From Flavobacterium difficile (lineage in GTDB: Bacteria; Bacteroidota; Bacteroidia; Flavobacteriales; Flavobacteriaceae): a stretch of 64,000 nt of DNA. The notes beneath the pieces are model-generated. The model did not search any database. It had not been told where the DNA came from and worked only from the letters and a program-made list of their open reading frames with translations. Location of the stretch: NCBI RefSeq assembly GCF_011392115.1, contig NZ_JAAJBT010000002.1, positions 62,001-126,000 of the forward strand, read 5' to 3'. Position numbers and translations under genes: made by a program. Shown piece after piece: positions 24,240-33,216 of the stretch. How positions within the stretch are numbered: the stretch's first letter is position 1; the number at the start of each line of letters is the position of its first letter.

Positions 24240-25121
24240 ATGGAAGTTTCTTTTGTTATAGTCACTAAAAATAGGGCAGAAGCTTTGGCTTTTACTTTGG
24301 AGAAAATCCGATTACTATTAGAGCCTTCTAAACATGAAGTTCTTGTTTTTGTTGATGGCTGCGCTGCAACTCAAGCCATACAATCCGATTTTCCCTGGGT
24401 AAAGTGGTATGGAGTTGCAAAAAGCATTGGTGCTTCACCAGCAAGAAATCGGTTGTATCAAAACGCAGTCGGATCGATTTTAATTGGTTTAGATGATGAT
24501 GCTCATCCCTTAACTTTGACTTGTATTGAAAAATGTAAGTCCGTATTCGAAAATCATCCCAACTTAGGTATTATTGCTTTCCAAGAAGTTAGAGGATTGT
24601 TTGCTTCCGATGCTGAGGCGCTATTGCAAGCAGAACAACAACCCATTTTTTATACAACCAATGATTTTGTAGGTTGTGGATTTGCCATTAAAAATGAAGT
24701 ATATCAAAAAACCAATGGTTTCCCTTTGTGGATGGATATTTACGGCGAGGAAACTTGTGTAGCTTATGAAGTGCTCAATGCAGGATATGATATTGTTTAT
24801 GACAATTCTATACTCGTAAATCATAGAGTAGACAAACAGCAACGTGTGGCACAAGGAAAATATTATTTTAGATTTCAAAAGCAGTTGAAAAATACCATCT
24901 TCTTTTTTTTAGTGTATCGTAAAAATCCATTCTGGCCCATCGTTAAAACCATATTGCATAATTTTAAAAAATATGCTTTAAAAGATTTTACTTATTTTAG
25001 CTTGTTTTGGCGTGCGATGTTTGAAGTGGTTTTTCATTTTTTTAGCGTTTTAAAATATAGAAAACCTTTAAATAACAGTACTTTGCAAAAAATTAAAAAC
25101 TTACAAGCTCTGAAGTATTAA
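24240..25121 (+). CDS. Glycosyltransferase family 2
   Basis: GT-A enzyme beginning MEVSFVIVTKNRAEALAFTL. The metal-binding motif is ILIGLDDDAHPLT (about residues 80-92), preceded by GASPARNRLYQNA. IYGEETCVAYEVLNAGYDIV (about 163-182) contributes the catalytic acid and acceptor contacts. 293 residues with an aromatic-rich C-terminal part that may associate with the membrane. It is the last glycosyltransferase before the CMP-nonulosonate genes. The linkage formed is unknown. Confidence 0.83.
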   Translation: MEVSFVIVTKNRAEALAFTLEKIRLLLEPSKHEVLVFVDGCAATQAIQSDFPWVKWYGVAKSIGASPARNRLYQNAVGSILIGLDDDAHPLTLTCIEKCKSVFENHPNLGIIAFQEVRGLFASDAEALLQAEQQPIFYTTNDFVGCGFAIKNEVYQKTNGFPLWMDIYGEETCVAYEVLNAGYDIVYDNSILVNHRVDKQQRVAQGKYYFRFQKQLKNTIFFFLVYRKNPFWPIVKTILHNFKKYALKDFTYFSLFWRAMFEVVFHFFSVLKYRKPLNNSTLQKIKNLQALKY

Positions 25122-25140
25122 TACATTTATTACACGAATT

Positions 25141-26310
25141 ATGAAAAAAGTAGCCATTATACCGTTAAGAAAAGGTTCCAAAGGAATTCCGGGAAAAAAT
25201 AAAAAGAAAATGCTAGGACGTCCTTTGTTTTCATGGGTTTTAGGAGCAGCCATTTTTTCTGATTTAGATGCCGTTTATGTTTTTACAGATGATGCCGAAA
25301 TACTAGCTTTTATAGAAAAGGAATACGCATGGTCGCCCAAAGTAAAAGGCTTACTTCGTGCAGCTGAAAACGCCAATGATACGGCTTCAACAGAAAGCAC
25401 AATGCTAGAATTTGCTGAAAAGATAAACTACGATTTTGACATGCTTTGCTTGCTACAAGCCACTTCTCCTATGACAACTACTGCCAACATCAATGAAGCA
25501 ATTGCAAAGATGTATGTTTCTGATACGGTTTCTGTTTTATCTGTAGTAAAAACACATCGTTTTACTTGGAATGAAGATGGCACACCACAAAATTATGATG
25601 TATTCAACAGGCCACGTCGTCAGGATTTTAATGGGTTGTTAATGGAAAATGGAGCCATATATCTGACTACAAAAGAAGCATTTGTATCATCTAAAAACAG
25701 AGTTAGTGGTAAAATTGGTTTAATAGAAATGCCCGAAGAAACCTTACACGAAATAGATTCGCTTTCCGATTGGACAATCATTGAAAATTTATTAGCCAAC
25801 AGACAAAAACAGCAAAAAAAACAAGAGCCAATTAAGTATTTAGTTTTAGATGTAGATGGTGTTTTTACCGACGGTTGCGTGTATTACGGCTCAGAAGGCG
25901 AGTTGATGAAAAAATTTGATATGCGAGACGGAATGGGCTTAGAAATTTTACGTCAGCATAGCGTTGAAGTCGTTGTTATTACTTCTGAAAATTCCGAATT
26001 GGTAGCCAAACGTATGCAGAAATTACAAATTAAACATGCCTTTTTGGGGGTTAAGGATAAATTTTCTTTTCTTCAAAACTTCATTAACGAACAAAAAACA
26101 ACTTGGTCTCATTTGGCCTATGTGGGTGATGATGTAAATGATTTGGCCGGTTTATGTACTGTGGGTTGGTCGTTTGCTCCTAATAATGCCACAACTGTTG
26201 TAAAACATAATGTAGATGTCGTTTTAAATAATAATTCTGCCAATGGCGCCATAAGAGAAGTTTGCGAATGGCTTATGAAATATAATTCTAGGTATGTAAA
26301 CGTTAAATAA
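25141..26310 (+). CDS. neuA: CMP-nonulosonate cytidylyltransferase fused to KdsC-like HAD phosphatase
   Basis: Two-domain enzyme of nonulosonic acid activation. Residues 1-220 are a CMP-sialic-acid-synthetase-type cytidylyltransferase (IIPLRKGSKGIPGKNKKKM, LLQATSPMT, RPRRQDFNGLLMENGAIY). Residues 232-385 are a type C0 HAD phosphatase with the nucleophile motif LDVDGVFTDG, the threonine motif VVVITSEN, a lysine in LGVKDKFS and the Mg motif YVGDDVNDLAG. Such a fusion suggests that a 9-phosphorylated nonulosonate is dephosphorylated and then activated with CTP by one polypeptide. It precedes neuB by 128 bases. Whether the sugar is Neu5Ac, KDN or a relative is open; no neuC is seen nearby. Confidence 0.88.
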   Translation: MKKVAIIPLRKGSKGIPGKNKKKMLGRPLFSWVLGAAIFSDLDAVYVFTDDAEILAFIEKEYAWSPKVKGLLRAAENANDTASTESTMLEFAEKINYDFDMLCLLQATSPMTTTANINEAIAKMYVSDTVSVLSVVKTHRFTWNEDGTPQNYDVFNRPRRQDFNGLLMENGAIYLTTKEAFVSSKNRVSGKIGLIEMPEETLHEIDSLSDWTIIENLLANRQKQQKKQEPIKYLVLDVDGVFTDGCVYYGSEGELMKKFDMRDGMGLEILRQHSVEVVVITSENSELVAKRMQKLQIKHAFLGVKDKFSFLQNFINEQKTTWSHLAYVGDDVNDLAGLCTVGWSFAPNNATTVVKHNVDVVLNNNSANGAIREVCEWLMKYNSRYVNVK

Positions 26311-26417
26311 TTCTACTGTTTATAAGTATGTGAATTAAAGTTGAAACCTACTCGAAAATATTTTTATTTTAATTATTTCATAATCAACAGCACCACTAAA
26401 ATTAAATAAATTTTTCC

Positions 26418-26425
26418 TACTTTTG
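26418..26425 (+). promoter_or_regulatory. -7 element before neuB
   Basis: TACTTTTG matches TAnnTTTG 13 bases before the neuB start. A -33 TTG at the right distance is not visible. neuB may therefore have its own promoter in addition to read-through from the neuA side. Confidence 0.45.
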
Positions 26426-26438
26426 CCTTTCTAATAAA

Positions 26439-27320
26439 ATGAAAATGAACACCTACAAAAAACCTTATGTAATTGCCGAAATTGGTTGTAACCACAAAGG
26501 CGACATGAATATTGCTAAAGAATTAATTAAAATTGCCAAAATTTTTTCTAATGCAGATGCTGTAAAATTTCAGAAAAGGAATAATATCGAATTATTAACT
26601 GAAGCACAATATAATGCGCCACATCCGAATCCTTCTAATTCTTATGGTGAAACGTATGGTGCACACAGAGAATTTTTAGAATTTGACGTGCATCAACATG
26701 CCGAATTAAAAGCGTATTGTGAAGAAATCGGAATTACCTATTCTACTTCAGTTTGGGATACCACTTCTGCTAAAGAGATTACTTCTTTAAACCCAGAATT
26801 TATTAAAATTCCATCTGCTTGTAATAATAATTTCGACATGCTAACTTGGTTGTGCGAAAATTACAAAGGCGAAATTCATATTTCCACTGGTATGACTACC
26901 AAAAATGAAACAGACGAACTAGTAACTTTCTTTACTGAAAAAGGAAGAAATAAAGATTTAGTTCTTTATAATTGTACTTCTGGTTACCCCGTTCCTTTTG
27001 AAGATGTTTGCTTGTTAGATATCAATTTATTAATTGAAAAATATAGCGATAAAGTAAAACATATCGGATTTTCAGGTCATCATTTAGGAATTGCTGTCGA
27101 CATAGCGGCTTTTACCCTAGGTGCAAATATTATTGAAAGACATTATACTATCGACAGAACTTGGAAAGGTACAGATCATGCCGCTTCTTTAGAACCAGAA
27201 GGTTTACGTAAATTATGTAGAGATGTTCGTGCCGTACATAAAGCTCTAACTTTTAAAAGTCAAGATATCTTACCCATTGAACAAGTTCAAAGAGATAAGC
27301 TTAAAAATCAAAAAGTTTAA
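26439..27320 (+). CDS. neuB: Nonulosonic acid synthase, NeuB family, without SAF domain
   Basis: Condenses a 6-carbon sugar (ManNAc, Man-6-P or a relative) with phosphoenolpyruvate to a nine-carbon acid. The TIM barrel motifs are intact: VIAEIGCNHKGDMNIAKEL, DAVKFQKRN, STSVWDTTSA, IKIPSACNNN, HISTGMTTKNE, GFSGHHLGIA and ERHYTIDRTWKGTDHAASLE. The protein stops at 293 residues, just after the barrel, whereas standard NeuB enzymes (about 340-350) carry a C-terminal SAF/antifreeze-like domain. A strong terminator follows at once, so the domain is truly absent rather than frameshifted. ATG 26439 or 26445 are both possible starts. Confidence 0.88.
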   Translation: MKMNTYKKPYVIAEIGCNHKGDMNIAKELIKIAKIFSNADAVKFQKRNNIELLTEAQYNAPHPNPSNSYGETYGAHREFLEFDVHQHAELKAYCEEIGITYSTSVWDTTSAKEITSLNPEFIKIPSACNNNFDMLTWLCENYKGEIHISTGMTTKNETDELVTFFTEKGRNKDLVLYNCTSGYPVPFEDVCLLDINLLIEKYSDKVKHIGFSGHHLGIAVDIAAFTLGANIIERHYTIDRTWKGTDHAASLEPEGLRKLCRDVRAVHKALTFKSQDILPIEQVQRDKLKNQKV

Positions 27321-27330
27321 ATTGTATAGA

Positions 27331-27356
27331 AAAATCCCTTTTACGAGGGATTTTTT
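27331..27356 (+). terminator. Rho-independent terminator after neuB
   Basis: A perfect 9-bp stem (AAAATCCCT pairing with AGGGATTTT), a 6-base loop TTTACG and a following T run. It ends the first long polysaccharide operon 10 bases after the neuB stop. Confidence 0.88.
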
Positions 27357-27362
27357 ATGTTG

Positions 27363-27383
27363 TGGGTTTTGGGTTTTGGGTTT
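27363..27383 (+). repeat. Three exact TGGGTTT heptamers
   Basis: TGGGTTT occurs three times head to tail just after the terminator, followed by GAGATTA. A small further example of the 7-bp word repeats, with a different vocabulary. Confidence 0.7.
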
Positions 27384-27411
27384 GAGATTAGTTTTTTCAA
27401 ACTTTTTTGGC

Positions 27412-27443
27412 TTTGAAAAGGAAAATAATAAATACTATATTTG
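27412..27443 (+). promoter_or_regulatory. Complete flavobacterial promoter of the second polysaccharide block
   Basis: TTTG at 27412-27415, a 20-base spacer and TATATTTG at 27436-27443 fit the -33/-7 consensus well. The start codon follows 20 bases later at 27464. With the terminator at 27331-27356 this marks a clear operon boundary. Confidence 0.75.
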
Positions 27444-27463
27444 CAGGCATTTAATACATACAA

Positions 27464-28858
27464 ATGAAGAAAAAAATATTCATATTTTTACCCGATGGTG
27501 TTGGTCTTAGAAACTTTGCTCTAACTAATTTTAAACAAATTGGAGAAGCCAATAATTTCGATATTACGTATTGGAACAATACACCCTTTTCTATTGAAAA
27601 AGAAATCGGTTTTAAAGAAATTAAACTCGAAAACAACAAAAATAATCCGTTAACCACAATTTTTACAAGAGCTCGTAAAAGAGCCGAATTAAATTGGTTC
27701 GATAAAAAATTCAACGAAAAAGTATATAATACCTACAACTTTCCGCAATCGTATGGCTCGCTAAAAGAGGCTGTTAAAAGTTGTATGGTTGACGTTTTAG
27801 TTGCTACTTGTTCGCATGCAAAAGGTGTGTCTTTCATTCGTAAACAAATAAAAAAATTAGAACGAAAGAGTCCAAAATATGCCTATAGTAAAACACAACT
27901 GGCACAAGAAAAACCCGATTTTATTTTTTGTACCAATCAACGTCCTAGTCAAGCTATTGCTCCAATTTTGGCTGCTCAAGATTTAGGAATTCCAACTGCA
28001 ACATTTATTTTTTCTTGGGACAATTTACCAAAAGCCACCACTTTAGTAGAAACCGATTATTACTTTGTGTGGAGCGAACACATGAAAAAAGAAGTTTTAA
28101 TGTATTGTCCGTATGTACCAGCAGATAAGATTTTGGTTACAGGAACGCCACAATTTGAAAGTCACTTCGATACAAGTTTGCTTTTAACGAAAGAAGCCTT
28201 TTTTGCACAACATAATTTAGACATCAATAAAAAGTACATTTGCTATTCAGGTGATGATATTGTTACCTCGCCGTTAGATCAGTTTTATGTAGAAGATTTA
28301 GCCCTTTCCGTAAGAGAATTAAATAAAAAAGGGTATAATTTAGGGATAATTTATAGAAAATGTCCTGTAGATTTTACCGAAAGATATCAGCCAATTTTAG
28401 AAAAATATAGCGATGTCATTGTAAATATTGACCCATTATGGCGACCAGTTGGAACCAGTTGGAATGAAATTATGCCTTCTAAAGAAGATTTTGCGCTGCA
28501 AGCCAACATTTGCGAACATACTGAGTTTGTTGCCAATGTAGCATCTTCCATGGTTTTCGATTTTGTGGCTCACCAAAAATCATGTTTGTTTTTCGATTAC
28601 GAACAACCGCAACTTAAAAAAGGAATTCGCGATATCGGACAAAATTATCATTATATCCATTTCCGATCTATGCCTAGCAAGAACGCAGCTTTGTGGTCTT
28701 TTAATAAGTTAGAATTGACTCAAACCGTTCAAGATATCATTGATGGAAAGCTATCCAATGTTCCAGAAGGACAACTTTGGTTTGAAACTATTGTAGGTAA
28801 AAATCCAACTCAAGCTTCTGAAAGTATTTGGAAGGAAATCAAAAAAATTGTAAAATAA
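27464..28858 (+). CDS. Putative GT-B-fold glycosyltransferase or glycerophosphotransferase-like protein
   Basis: Not confidently assigned. The pattern suggests two Rossmann-like halves: an N-terminal IFIFLPDGVGLRNFALTNF, a central PDFIFCTNQRPSQAIAPI and GIPTATFIFSWDNLPKATTL, and a C-terminal VANVASSMVFDFVAHQKSCL, recalling CDP-glycerol glycerophosphotransferase, UDP-GlcNAc 2-epimerase and polysialyltransferase-like GT-B proteins. 464 residues with no membrane segment. It opens the operon just downstream of the nonulosonate genes, so use of a CMP-activated donor is conceivable but unproven. The next gene starts 3 bases after its stop. Confidence 0.55.
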   Translation: MKKKIFIFLPDGVGLRNFALTNFKQIGEANNFDITYWNNTPFSIEKEIGFKEIKLENNKNNPLTTIFTRARKRAELNWFDKKFNEKVYNTYNFPQSYGSLKEAVKSCMVDVLVATCSHAKGVSFIRKQIKKLERKSPKYAYSKTQLAQEKPDFIFCTNQRPSQAIAPILAAQDLGIPTATFIFSWDNLPKATTLVETDYYFVWSEHMKKEVLMYCPYVPADKILVTGTPQFESHFDTSLLLTKEAFFAQHNLDINKKYICYSGDDIVTSPLDQFYVEDLALSVRELNKKGYNLGIIYRKCPVDFTERYQPILEKYSDVIVNIDPLWRPVGTSWNEIMPSKEDFALQANICEHTEFVANVASSMVFDFVAHQKSCLFFDYEQPQLKKGIRDIGQNYHYIHFRSMPSKNAALWSFNKLELTQTVQDIIDGKLSNVPEGQLWFETIVGKNPTQASESIWKEIKKIVK

Positions 28859-28861
28859 ACT

Positions 28862-30295
28862 ATGTTTTTTAACTCACTACATTTCGCGGCTTTTCTTCCA
28901 ATTGTTTTTATTTTGTATTGGTTCGTTTTTAATAAAAACAAATCATGGCAAAATAGTCTTTTAATCGTAGCTAGCTATTATTTTTATGCTTGTTGGGATT
29001 GGCACTTCTTGTTTTTACTCGTGTTTTCTACATTTTTAGATTATTTCACGGGAATTATGATTGAGAAAAACGAAACTGCCTCTAAAAGGAAATTTTGGTT
29101 TTGGTTAAGTATTAGCATCAATTTAGGTTTTTTAGGCGTTTTTAAATATTATAATTTTTTCGCGACTTCTTTCACCGAATTATTAACCGGATTTGGGTTT
29201 AAAGTCCATCCAACTTTGATAGAAGTAATTTTACCTGTCGGAATTTCTTTTTATACCTTTCACGGTTTGTCTTACGTTATTGATATTTACTACAAACGCA
29301 TTAAGGCAGAAACTAACTTTATCGATTATTCCCTTTTTGTTAGTTATTTTCCTTTACTAGTAGCCGGACCTATTGAACGTGCCACACATTTACTACCACA
29401 AGTAAAAGTGAAACGAGAATTTAACTTCGAAAAAGCGAAAGAAGGCATTCATCAAATTATTTGGGGATTAGTAAAAAAAGTGGTGATTGCCGATTCTTGT
29501 GCTATGTATGCTAATGAAGTCTTCAATCATACGGAGCAAATGAATTCTTTGTCTTTAGTTTTAGGAGCCATTTACTTTGCTTTTCAAATTTATGGTGATT
29601 TTTCAGGGTATTCCGATATCGCATTGGGAACCTCAAAATTATTTGGAATAGATTTATTAAAGAACTTCAATTTTCCTTATTTTTCAAGAGATATTGCCGA
29701 ATTTTGGCGCCGTTGGCACATTTCCTTATCGTCTTGGTTTAGAGATTATTTGTACATTCCATTAGGCGGAAGTAAAGGTGGGAAATGGATGCAAGTACGT
29801 AATACTTTTATCATTTTTTTAGTCAGCGGTTTTTGGCATGGCGCCAATTGGACTTTCATTGCCTGGGGATTAATCAATGCTATTTATTTTTTACCGTTGC
29901 TGTTATTAAATAAAAACAGAAGTAATTTAGAAGATATTGCTTTCAAATGGAATGCTCAAGGAATGCAAACTATTTTGAATATTTTATTCACTTTTACTAT
30001 CACGACATTTGCTTGGATTTTTTTCAGAGCAAAATCTATTTCTGACGCGTTGTTGTACCTAAAAAATATGTTTACCAATTTAAATTTTGACATTCAATAC
30101 TTAAATAACGAACGATATGCACCAGAATTACTTTTGCTAATTGGCGTTTTTGTGTTGTTTGAATGGTTTCATAAATACAAAACAGAACCTATTTCAGGAA
30201 AATACGAAAACATCAAATTGTTACTTTGTATCATGGCTATTTTAGCTTTAGGTGTATTTTCAGATTATAAAGAATTTATTTATTTTCAGTTTTAA
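28862..30295 (+). CDS. MBOAT-family membrane O-acyltransferase (AlgI/DltB-like)
   Basis: Polytopic membrane enzyme that passes an acyl group, usually acetyl, across the inner membrane for glycan O-acylation. At least ten hydrophobic segments in 477 residues. Family blocks: LPVGISFYTFHGLSYVID, PLLVAGPIERA, DIAEFWRRWHISLSSWFRDY and LVSGFWHGANWTFIAWG with the catalytic histidine at about residue 326. All are intact. The two following genes encode SGNH-like proteins of the kind that complete the transfer in AlgI/AlgX and DltB/DltD systems. The set probably O-acetylates the surface glycan. Confidence 0.92.
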   Translation: MFFNSLHFAAFLPIVFILYWFVFNKNKSWQNSLLIVASYYFYACWDWHFLFLLVFSTFLDYFTGIMIEKNETASKRKFWFWLSISINLGFLGVFKYYNFFATSFTELLTGFGFKVHPTLIEVILPVGISFYTFHGLSYVIDIYYKRIKAETNFIDYSLFVSYFPLLVAGPIERATHLLPQVKVKREFNFEKAKEGIHQIIWGLVKKVVIADSCAMYANEVFNHTEQMNSLSLVLGAIYFAFQIYGDFSGYSDIALGTSKLFGIDLLKNFNFPYFSRDIAEFWRRWHISLSSWFRDYLYIPLGGSKGGKWMQVRNTFIIFLVSGFWHGANWTFIAWGLINAIYFLPLLLLNKNRSNLEDIAFKWNAQGMQTILNILFTFTITTFAWIFFRAKSISDALLYLKNMFTNLNFDIQYLNNERYAPELLLLIGVFVLFEWFHKYKTEPISGKYENIKLLLCIMAILALGVFSDYKEFIYFQF

Positions 30296-30298
30296 TTG

Positions 30299-31183
30299 AT
30301 GCGAAATTTAGCTACATATATACTAAAGTTAGTAGTTATGGTTGTGCTTTGCAGCTATTGTTTCGACTTCATTTATACCCAAATTCACACTAGTTTTGTG
30401 CCAAAAACAAAATTTCAACATTTTAAAGCGTTAAAAAATCAACGTTTCGATTATGTGTTTTTAGGTTCTTCTAGAGTTGAAAACGGCATTTCACCTGAAA
30501 TAATTAAAAATAAAACTGGGAAATCATCGGTTAATTTAGGATTTCAAGCTTCCAAATTATCTGATGTTTATCTGATTTTGCAATTGTTAGACGCGTATCA
30601 CATTTCCTACAAAAAAGTATTCATTCAAATAGATTATATCTTTAACATGGAAGGTGGGAGTTCTAATATCTTGAGTTACGAAATTTTGCCTTTTATTCAT
30701 GAGAATGAAGCCATTTCGAAACAGTGTTTGTTTCACGATCCTGAAAATTTTTGGTGTAATAAATACCTGCCATTTTACAGATATTGTCGTACTTCACAAA
30801 AAAACGGAATACGTGAAGTGGTTTCTAAAACGATCAAAAAAAAATCTGCTGCATTTGATCAACTAGGTTATGCACCATTAAGCGGTAATTTTGTAAATGG
30901 AAAATTTATGTTGCCAAAAAAAGTAGCTTCAACAAATAAATTTTATAATGAAATTGTTTCTTATGCTACCACACATCGTAAATCAGTTGTTTTTTTTACT
31001 GCTCCCTTCCGATTTGTAAATCAAAGTTCAAATTACATTCAAAAATTAGAAACAAAAATTCCTAACCTGAAAAATTTTTCAAACGAATTACAAAACGATG
31101 CTTATTTTCAAAATAATAATCACTTAAATCATACTGGTGCTGTAGCTTTTACCACACTACTAATTGAAAAACTAAATTTATAA
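30299..31183 (+). CDS. SGNH-hydrolase-like acyl-transfer partner of the MBOAT protein (copy 1)
   Basis: Type II membrane protein: an N-terminal anchor (about residues 4-22) and an extracytoplasmic SGNH-like domain. Block I reads YVFLGSSRVENGISP, with Ser in the nucleophile position, and NNHLNHTGAVAFTTLL near the C-terminus is the histidine block. The aspartate expected three residues before that histidine is replaced by Asn. 294 residues from ATG 30299; the TTG at 30296 is only an upstream alternative. Paralogous to the next gene. The likely role is extracytoplasmic transfer of acyl groups supplied by the MBOAT protein. Confidence 0.7.
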   Translation: MRNLATYILKLVVMVVLCSYCFDFIYTQIHTSFVPKTKFQHFKALKNQRFDYVFLGSSRVENGISPEIIKNKTGKSSVNLGFQASKLSDVYLILQLLDAYHISYKKVFIQIDYIFNMEGGSSNILSYEILPFIHENEAISKQCLFHDPENFWCNKYLPFYRYCRTSQKNGIREVVSKTIKKKSAAFDQLGYAPLSGNFVNGKFMLPKKVASTNKFYNEIVSYATTHRKSVVFFTAPFRFVNQSSNYIQKLETKIPNLKNFSNELQNDAYFQNNNHLNHTGAVAFTTLLIEKLNL

Positions 31184-32059
31184 ATGAAACGTTTTTTTAA
31201 GCAATTTTTATGGTTTCTATTGGTGCTCTTACTAGGTTCTGTACTCTTAGATGTCATTTACACTACTATTCTTTCTAGTTCTTCTACTCGTAACAAAGTA
31301 GAACATATTATTCATTCGAAAAATAAAAAATTCGACGTTGTAATTATGGGAACTTCTCGTGCTAATAATCATTTTGTGACTTCATTATTTGAAAAAAAAG
31401 GATTGAAAGCGTTTAATTTTGGCATTAGTGGTTCGCATTTACTTGAAACCTCTTTGCTTTTAAAATTAATGGTTGCGAATCAGTACGATATAAAAAATAT
31501 AATTTTAGAAGCCGATTTAAGTATTTGTAATGAAAAGCGCGATGAAGGAACAACCGCTCGTTTCATGCCTTACATCCATCAGAATGCTATTATTAAAGAA
31601 CATTATAAGGATGAAGCCGATTTTAATTCGATTTATTATTTGCCTTTTTACAGATATGTGAAGTTTACTGCTAAAATAGGTTTCAGAGAAGTAGCAGATG
31701 TAACCTCAAAAAAAACTACGAATACCTTACATAACAAAGGCTATTATCCGTTGATTTCGAATAAAAAAGGGAACATGAAAAACGATATCTCGTCATTAAA
31801 AGTGATTCGAAATAAATACTATGAAGAAATCAAACAAATTTGTAAAGAACATAAAATTAATCTTATCGTAGTAATGACGCCAATGTGTGAAAATACCAAA
31901 GGATTAAATTATTTTGATAAAGTACAACAGCAATATCCAGAAATTCATAACTTTGAAAATGTAGTTACAGATGATGCTTATTTCGCTTCTTGTGGGCATT
32001 TAAACAATGAAGGTGCTATAATTTATACCAATCATATTCTCAAAACATTTTTTAATTGA
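31184..32059 (+). CDS. SGNH-hydrolase-like acyl-transfer partner of the MBOAT protein (copy 2)
   Basis: Tandem paralog of the preceding gene, starting at the base after its stop codon. An N-terminal anchor (FLWFLLVLLLGSVLLDVIY) precedes block I DVVIMGTSRANNHFV with the candidate nucleophile Ser. The C-terminal block reads CGHLNNEGAIIYTNHIL; again no Asp lies three residues before the His (Ser instead). The two copies share the layout FDxVxxGxSR, FN/NLGxxxS and LPFYRYxxxxxKxGxREV, but are well diverged. 291 residues. Two such partners for one MBOAT suggest two acylation sites or a heterodimer; this is inference. Confidence 0.7.
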   Translation: MKRFFKQFLWFLLVLLLGSVLLDVIYTTILSSSSTRNKVEHIIHSKNKKFDVVIMGTSRANNHFVTSLFEKKGLKAFNFGISGSHLLETSLLLKLMVANQYDIKNIILEADLSICNEKRDEGTTARFMPYIHQNAIIKEHYKDEADFNSIYYLPFYRYVKFTAKIGFREVADVTSKKTTNTLHNKGYYPLISNKKGNMKNDISSLKVIRNKYYEEIKQICKEHKINLIVVMTPMCENTKGLNYFDKVQQQYPEIHNFENVVTDDAYFASCGHLNNEGAIIYTNHILKTFFN

Positions 32060-33216
32060 TGCACATTGCTTTCATTACCCCAGAATATCCGCATCCGAAA
32101 ATTAAAAATTCGGGTGGTTTAGGAACGAGTATCAAAAATTTGGTAGCGGCTTTGGTATCGCAACGTATTGAGGTTACTGTTTTTGTTTATGGACAACAAA
32201 ATGCTGAGTTTTTTAAAGAGAATGGGGTTACTTTTCATTTTATTCCGAATCAGAACTATCGTTTTGCCAAATGGTTTTTTTATAGAAAATACATACAAAA
32301 GTATATTAACAAAGTAGTTGAAACCCAAAAAATAGATCTTTTAGAAGCAGCAGATTGGACAGGAATTACCGCGTTTATGAAGTTTAAAATTCCACTAGTC
32401 ATTCGTTTTCATGGAAGTGATACGTACTTTTGTCATTTAGAGCAAAGACCACAAAAACGCAAAAATTTTTGGTTTGAAAAATTAGCGGTCCAAAACGCAA
32501 CTGCTTTTATCGCTCCAACACAATTTGCTGGAGAAGTATCTGCGAAATTGTTTTCCATTCCTGCTGAAAAAGTAACTACAATTCATTATGGTTTAACTTT
32601 AAGTAACTTCGTAAATACTACTCCCGAACAATTTGAAACCGAAACCCTATTGTATTTAGGAACTGTCATAAGGAAAAAAGGGGTATTTGAATTGCCCACT
32701 ATTTTTAATGAAGTGAGAAAACAATTTCCAAAAGCCAAATTAATTATAATTGGGAATGATGCTCCAGATATTCAAACAGGTTCGCAATCGACTTGGTCGT
32801 TAGTTGAAAAGTTATTTGCTAAAGAAGCGCTTCCTTTTGTTACATTTTTAGGAAAGAAACCCTATGAAGAAGTTCAAAACTATATAAAAAAAGCACATGT
32901 TTGTTTGTTTCCCACTTATGCTGAAACCTTAGGAATGGTTACAATTGAAGCCATGGCTTTACAAAAACCTGTTGTAAATAGTAATATTGGTTGGGCGAAT
33001 GAATTGCTAATAGATGGAGAAAGTGGTTTTTTGGTTCATCCGAGCGATCATACTTTATTTGCAGAAAAAATTGTAACACTTTTTTCGGATCGTGCTTTGT
33101 GTTCAAAAATGGGTCAACTTGCCAATAAAAGAGTAGCGGCTGTTTTTGATATTGATAAAAAAGTTAGGGAAAATATTTCGTTTTATTCAAGCATACTAGA
33201 AAGTGAAAAAAATTAA
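32059..33216 (+). CDS. Glycosyltransferase family 4
   Basis: Retaining GT-B enzyme. It begins MHIAFITPEYPHPKIKNSGG with the glycine-rich loop typical of GT4. RFHGSDTYF (about residues 117-125) lines the active site. TLLYLGTVIRKKGVFELP, FPTYAETLGMVTIEAMALQK and GESGFLVHPSD form the donor-binding C-terminal half with the conserved E-x7-E pair. 385 residues. The ATG overlaps the previous stop (TGATG). It is followed by a GTG-started gene overlapping by 14 bases. Sugar specificity unknown. Confidence 0.88.
   Translation: MHIAFITPEYPHPKIKNSGGLGTSIKNLVAALVSQRIEVTVFVYGQQNAEFFKENGVTFHFIPNQNYRFAKWFFYRKYIQKYINKVVETQKIDLLEAADWTGITAFMKFKIPLVIRFHGSDTYFCHLEQRPQKRKNFWFEKLAVQNATAFIAPTQFAGEVSAKLFSIPAEKVTTIHYGLTLSNFVNTTPEQFETETLLYLGTVIRKKGVFELPTIFNEVRKQFPKAKLIIIGNDAPDIQTGSQSTWSLVEKLFAKEALPFVTFLGKKPYEEVQNYIKKAHVCLFPTYAETLGMVTIEAMALQKPVVNSNIGWANELLIDGESGFLVHPSDHTLFAEKIVTLFSDRALCSKMGQLANKRVAAVFDIDKKVRENISFYSSILESEKN

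Noticed and set aside
26439-27320. Frameshifted neuB with the SAF domain continuing downstream
   Set aside because: The stop is followed within 10 bases by an intrinsic terminator and repeat DNA; no SAF-like sequence is seen in any frame, so the short form looks genuine.
27277-27510. 77-codon + frame spanning the neuB end, terminator and promoter
   Set aside because: It crosses a strong terminator and the promoter of the next gene, and has no recognisable protein features.
30299-32059. Recent tandem gene duplication of the SGNH-like genes
   Set aside because: They share layout and motifs but are well diverged along their length, so the duplication is old; I report them as paralogs only.
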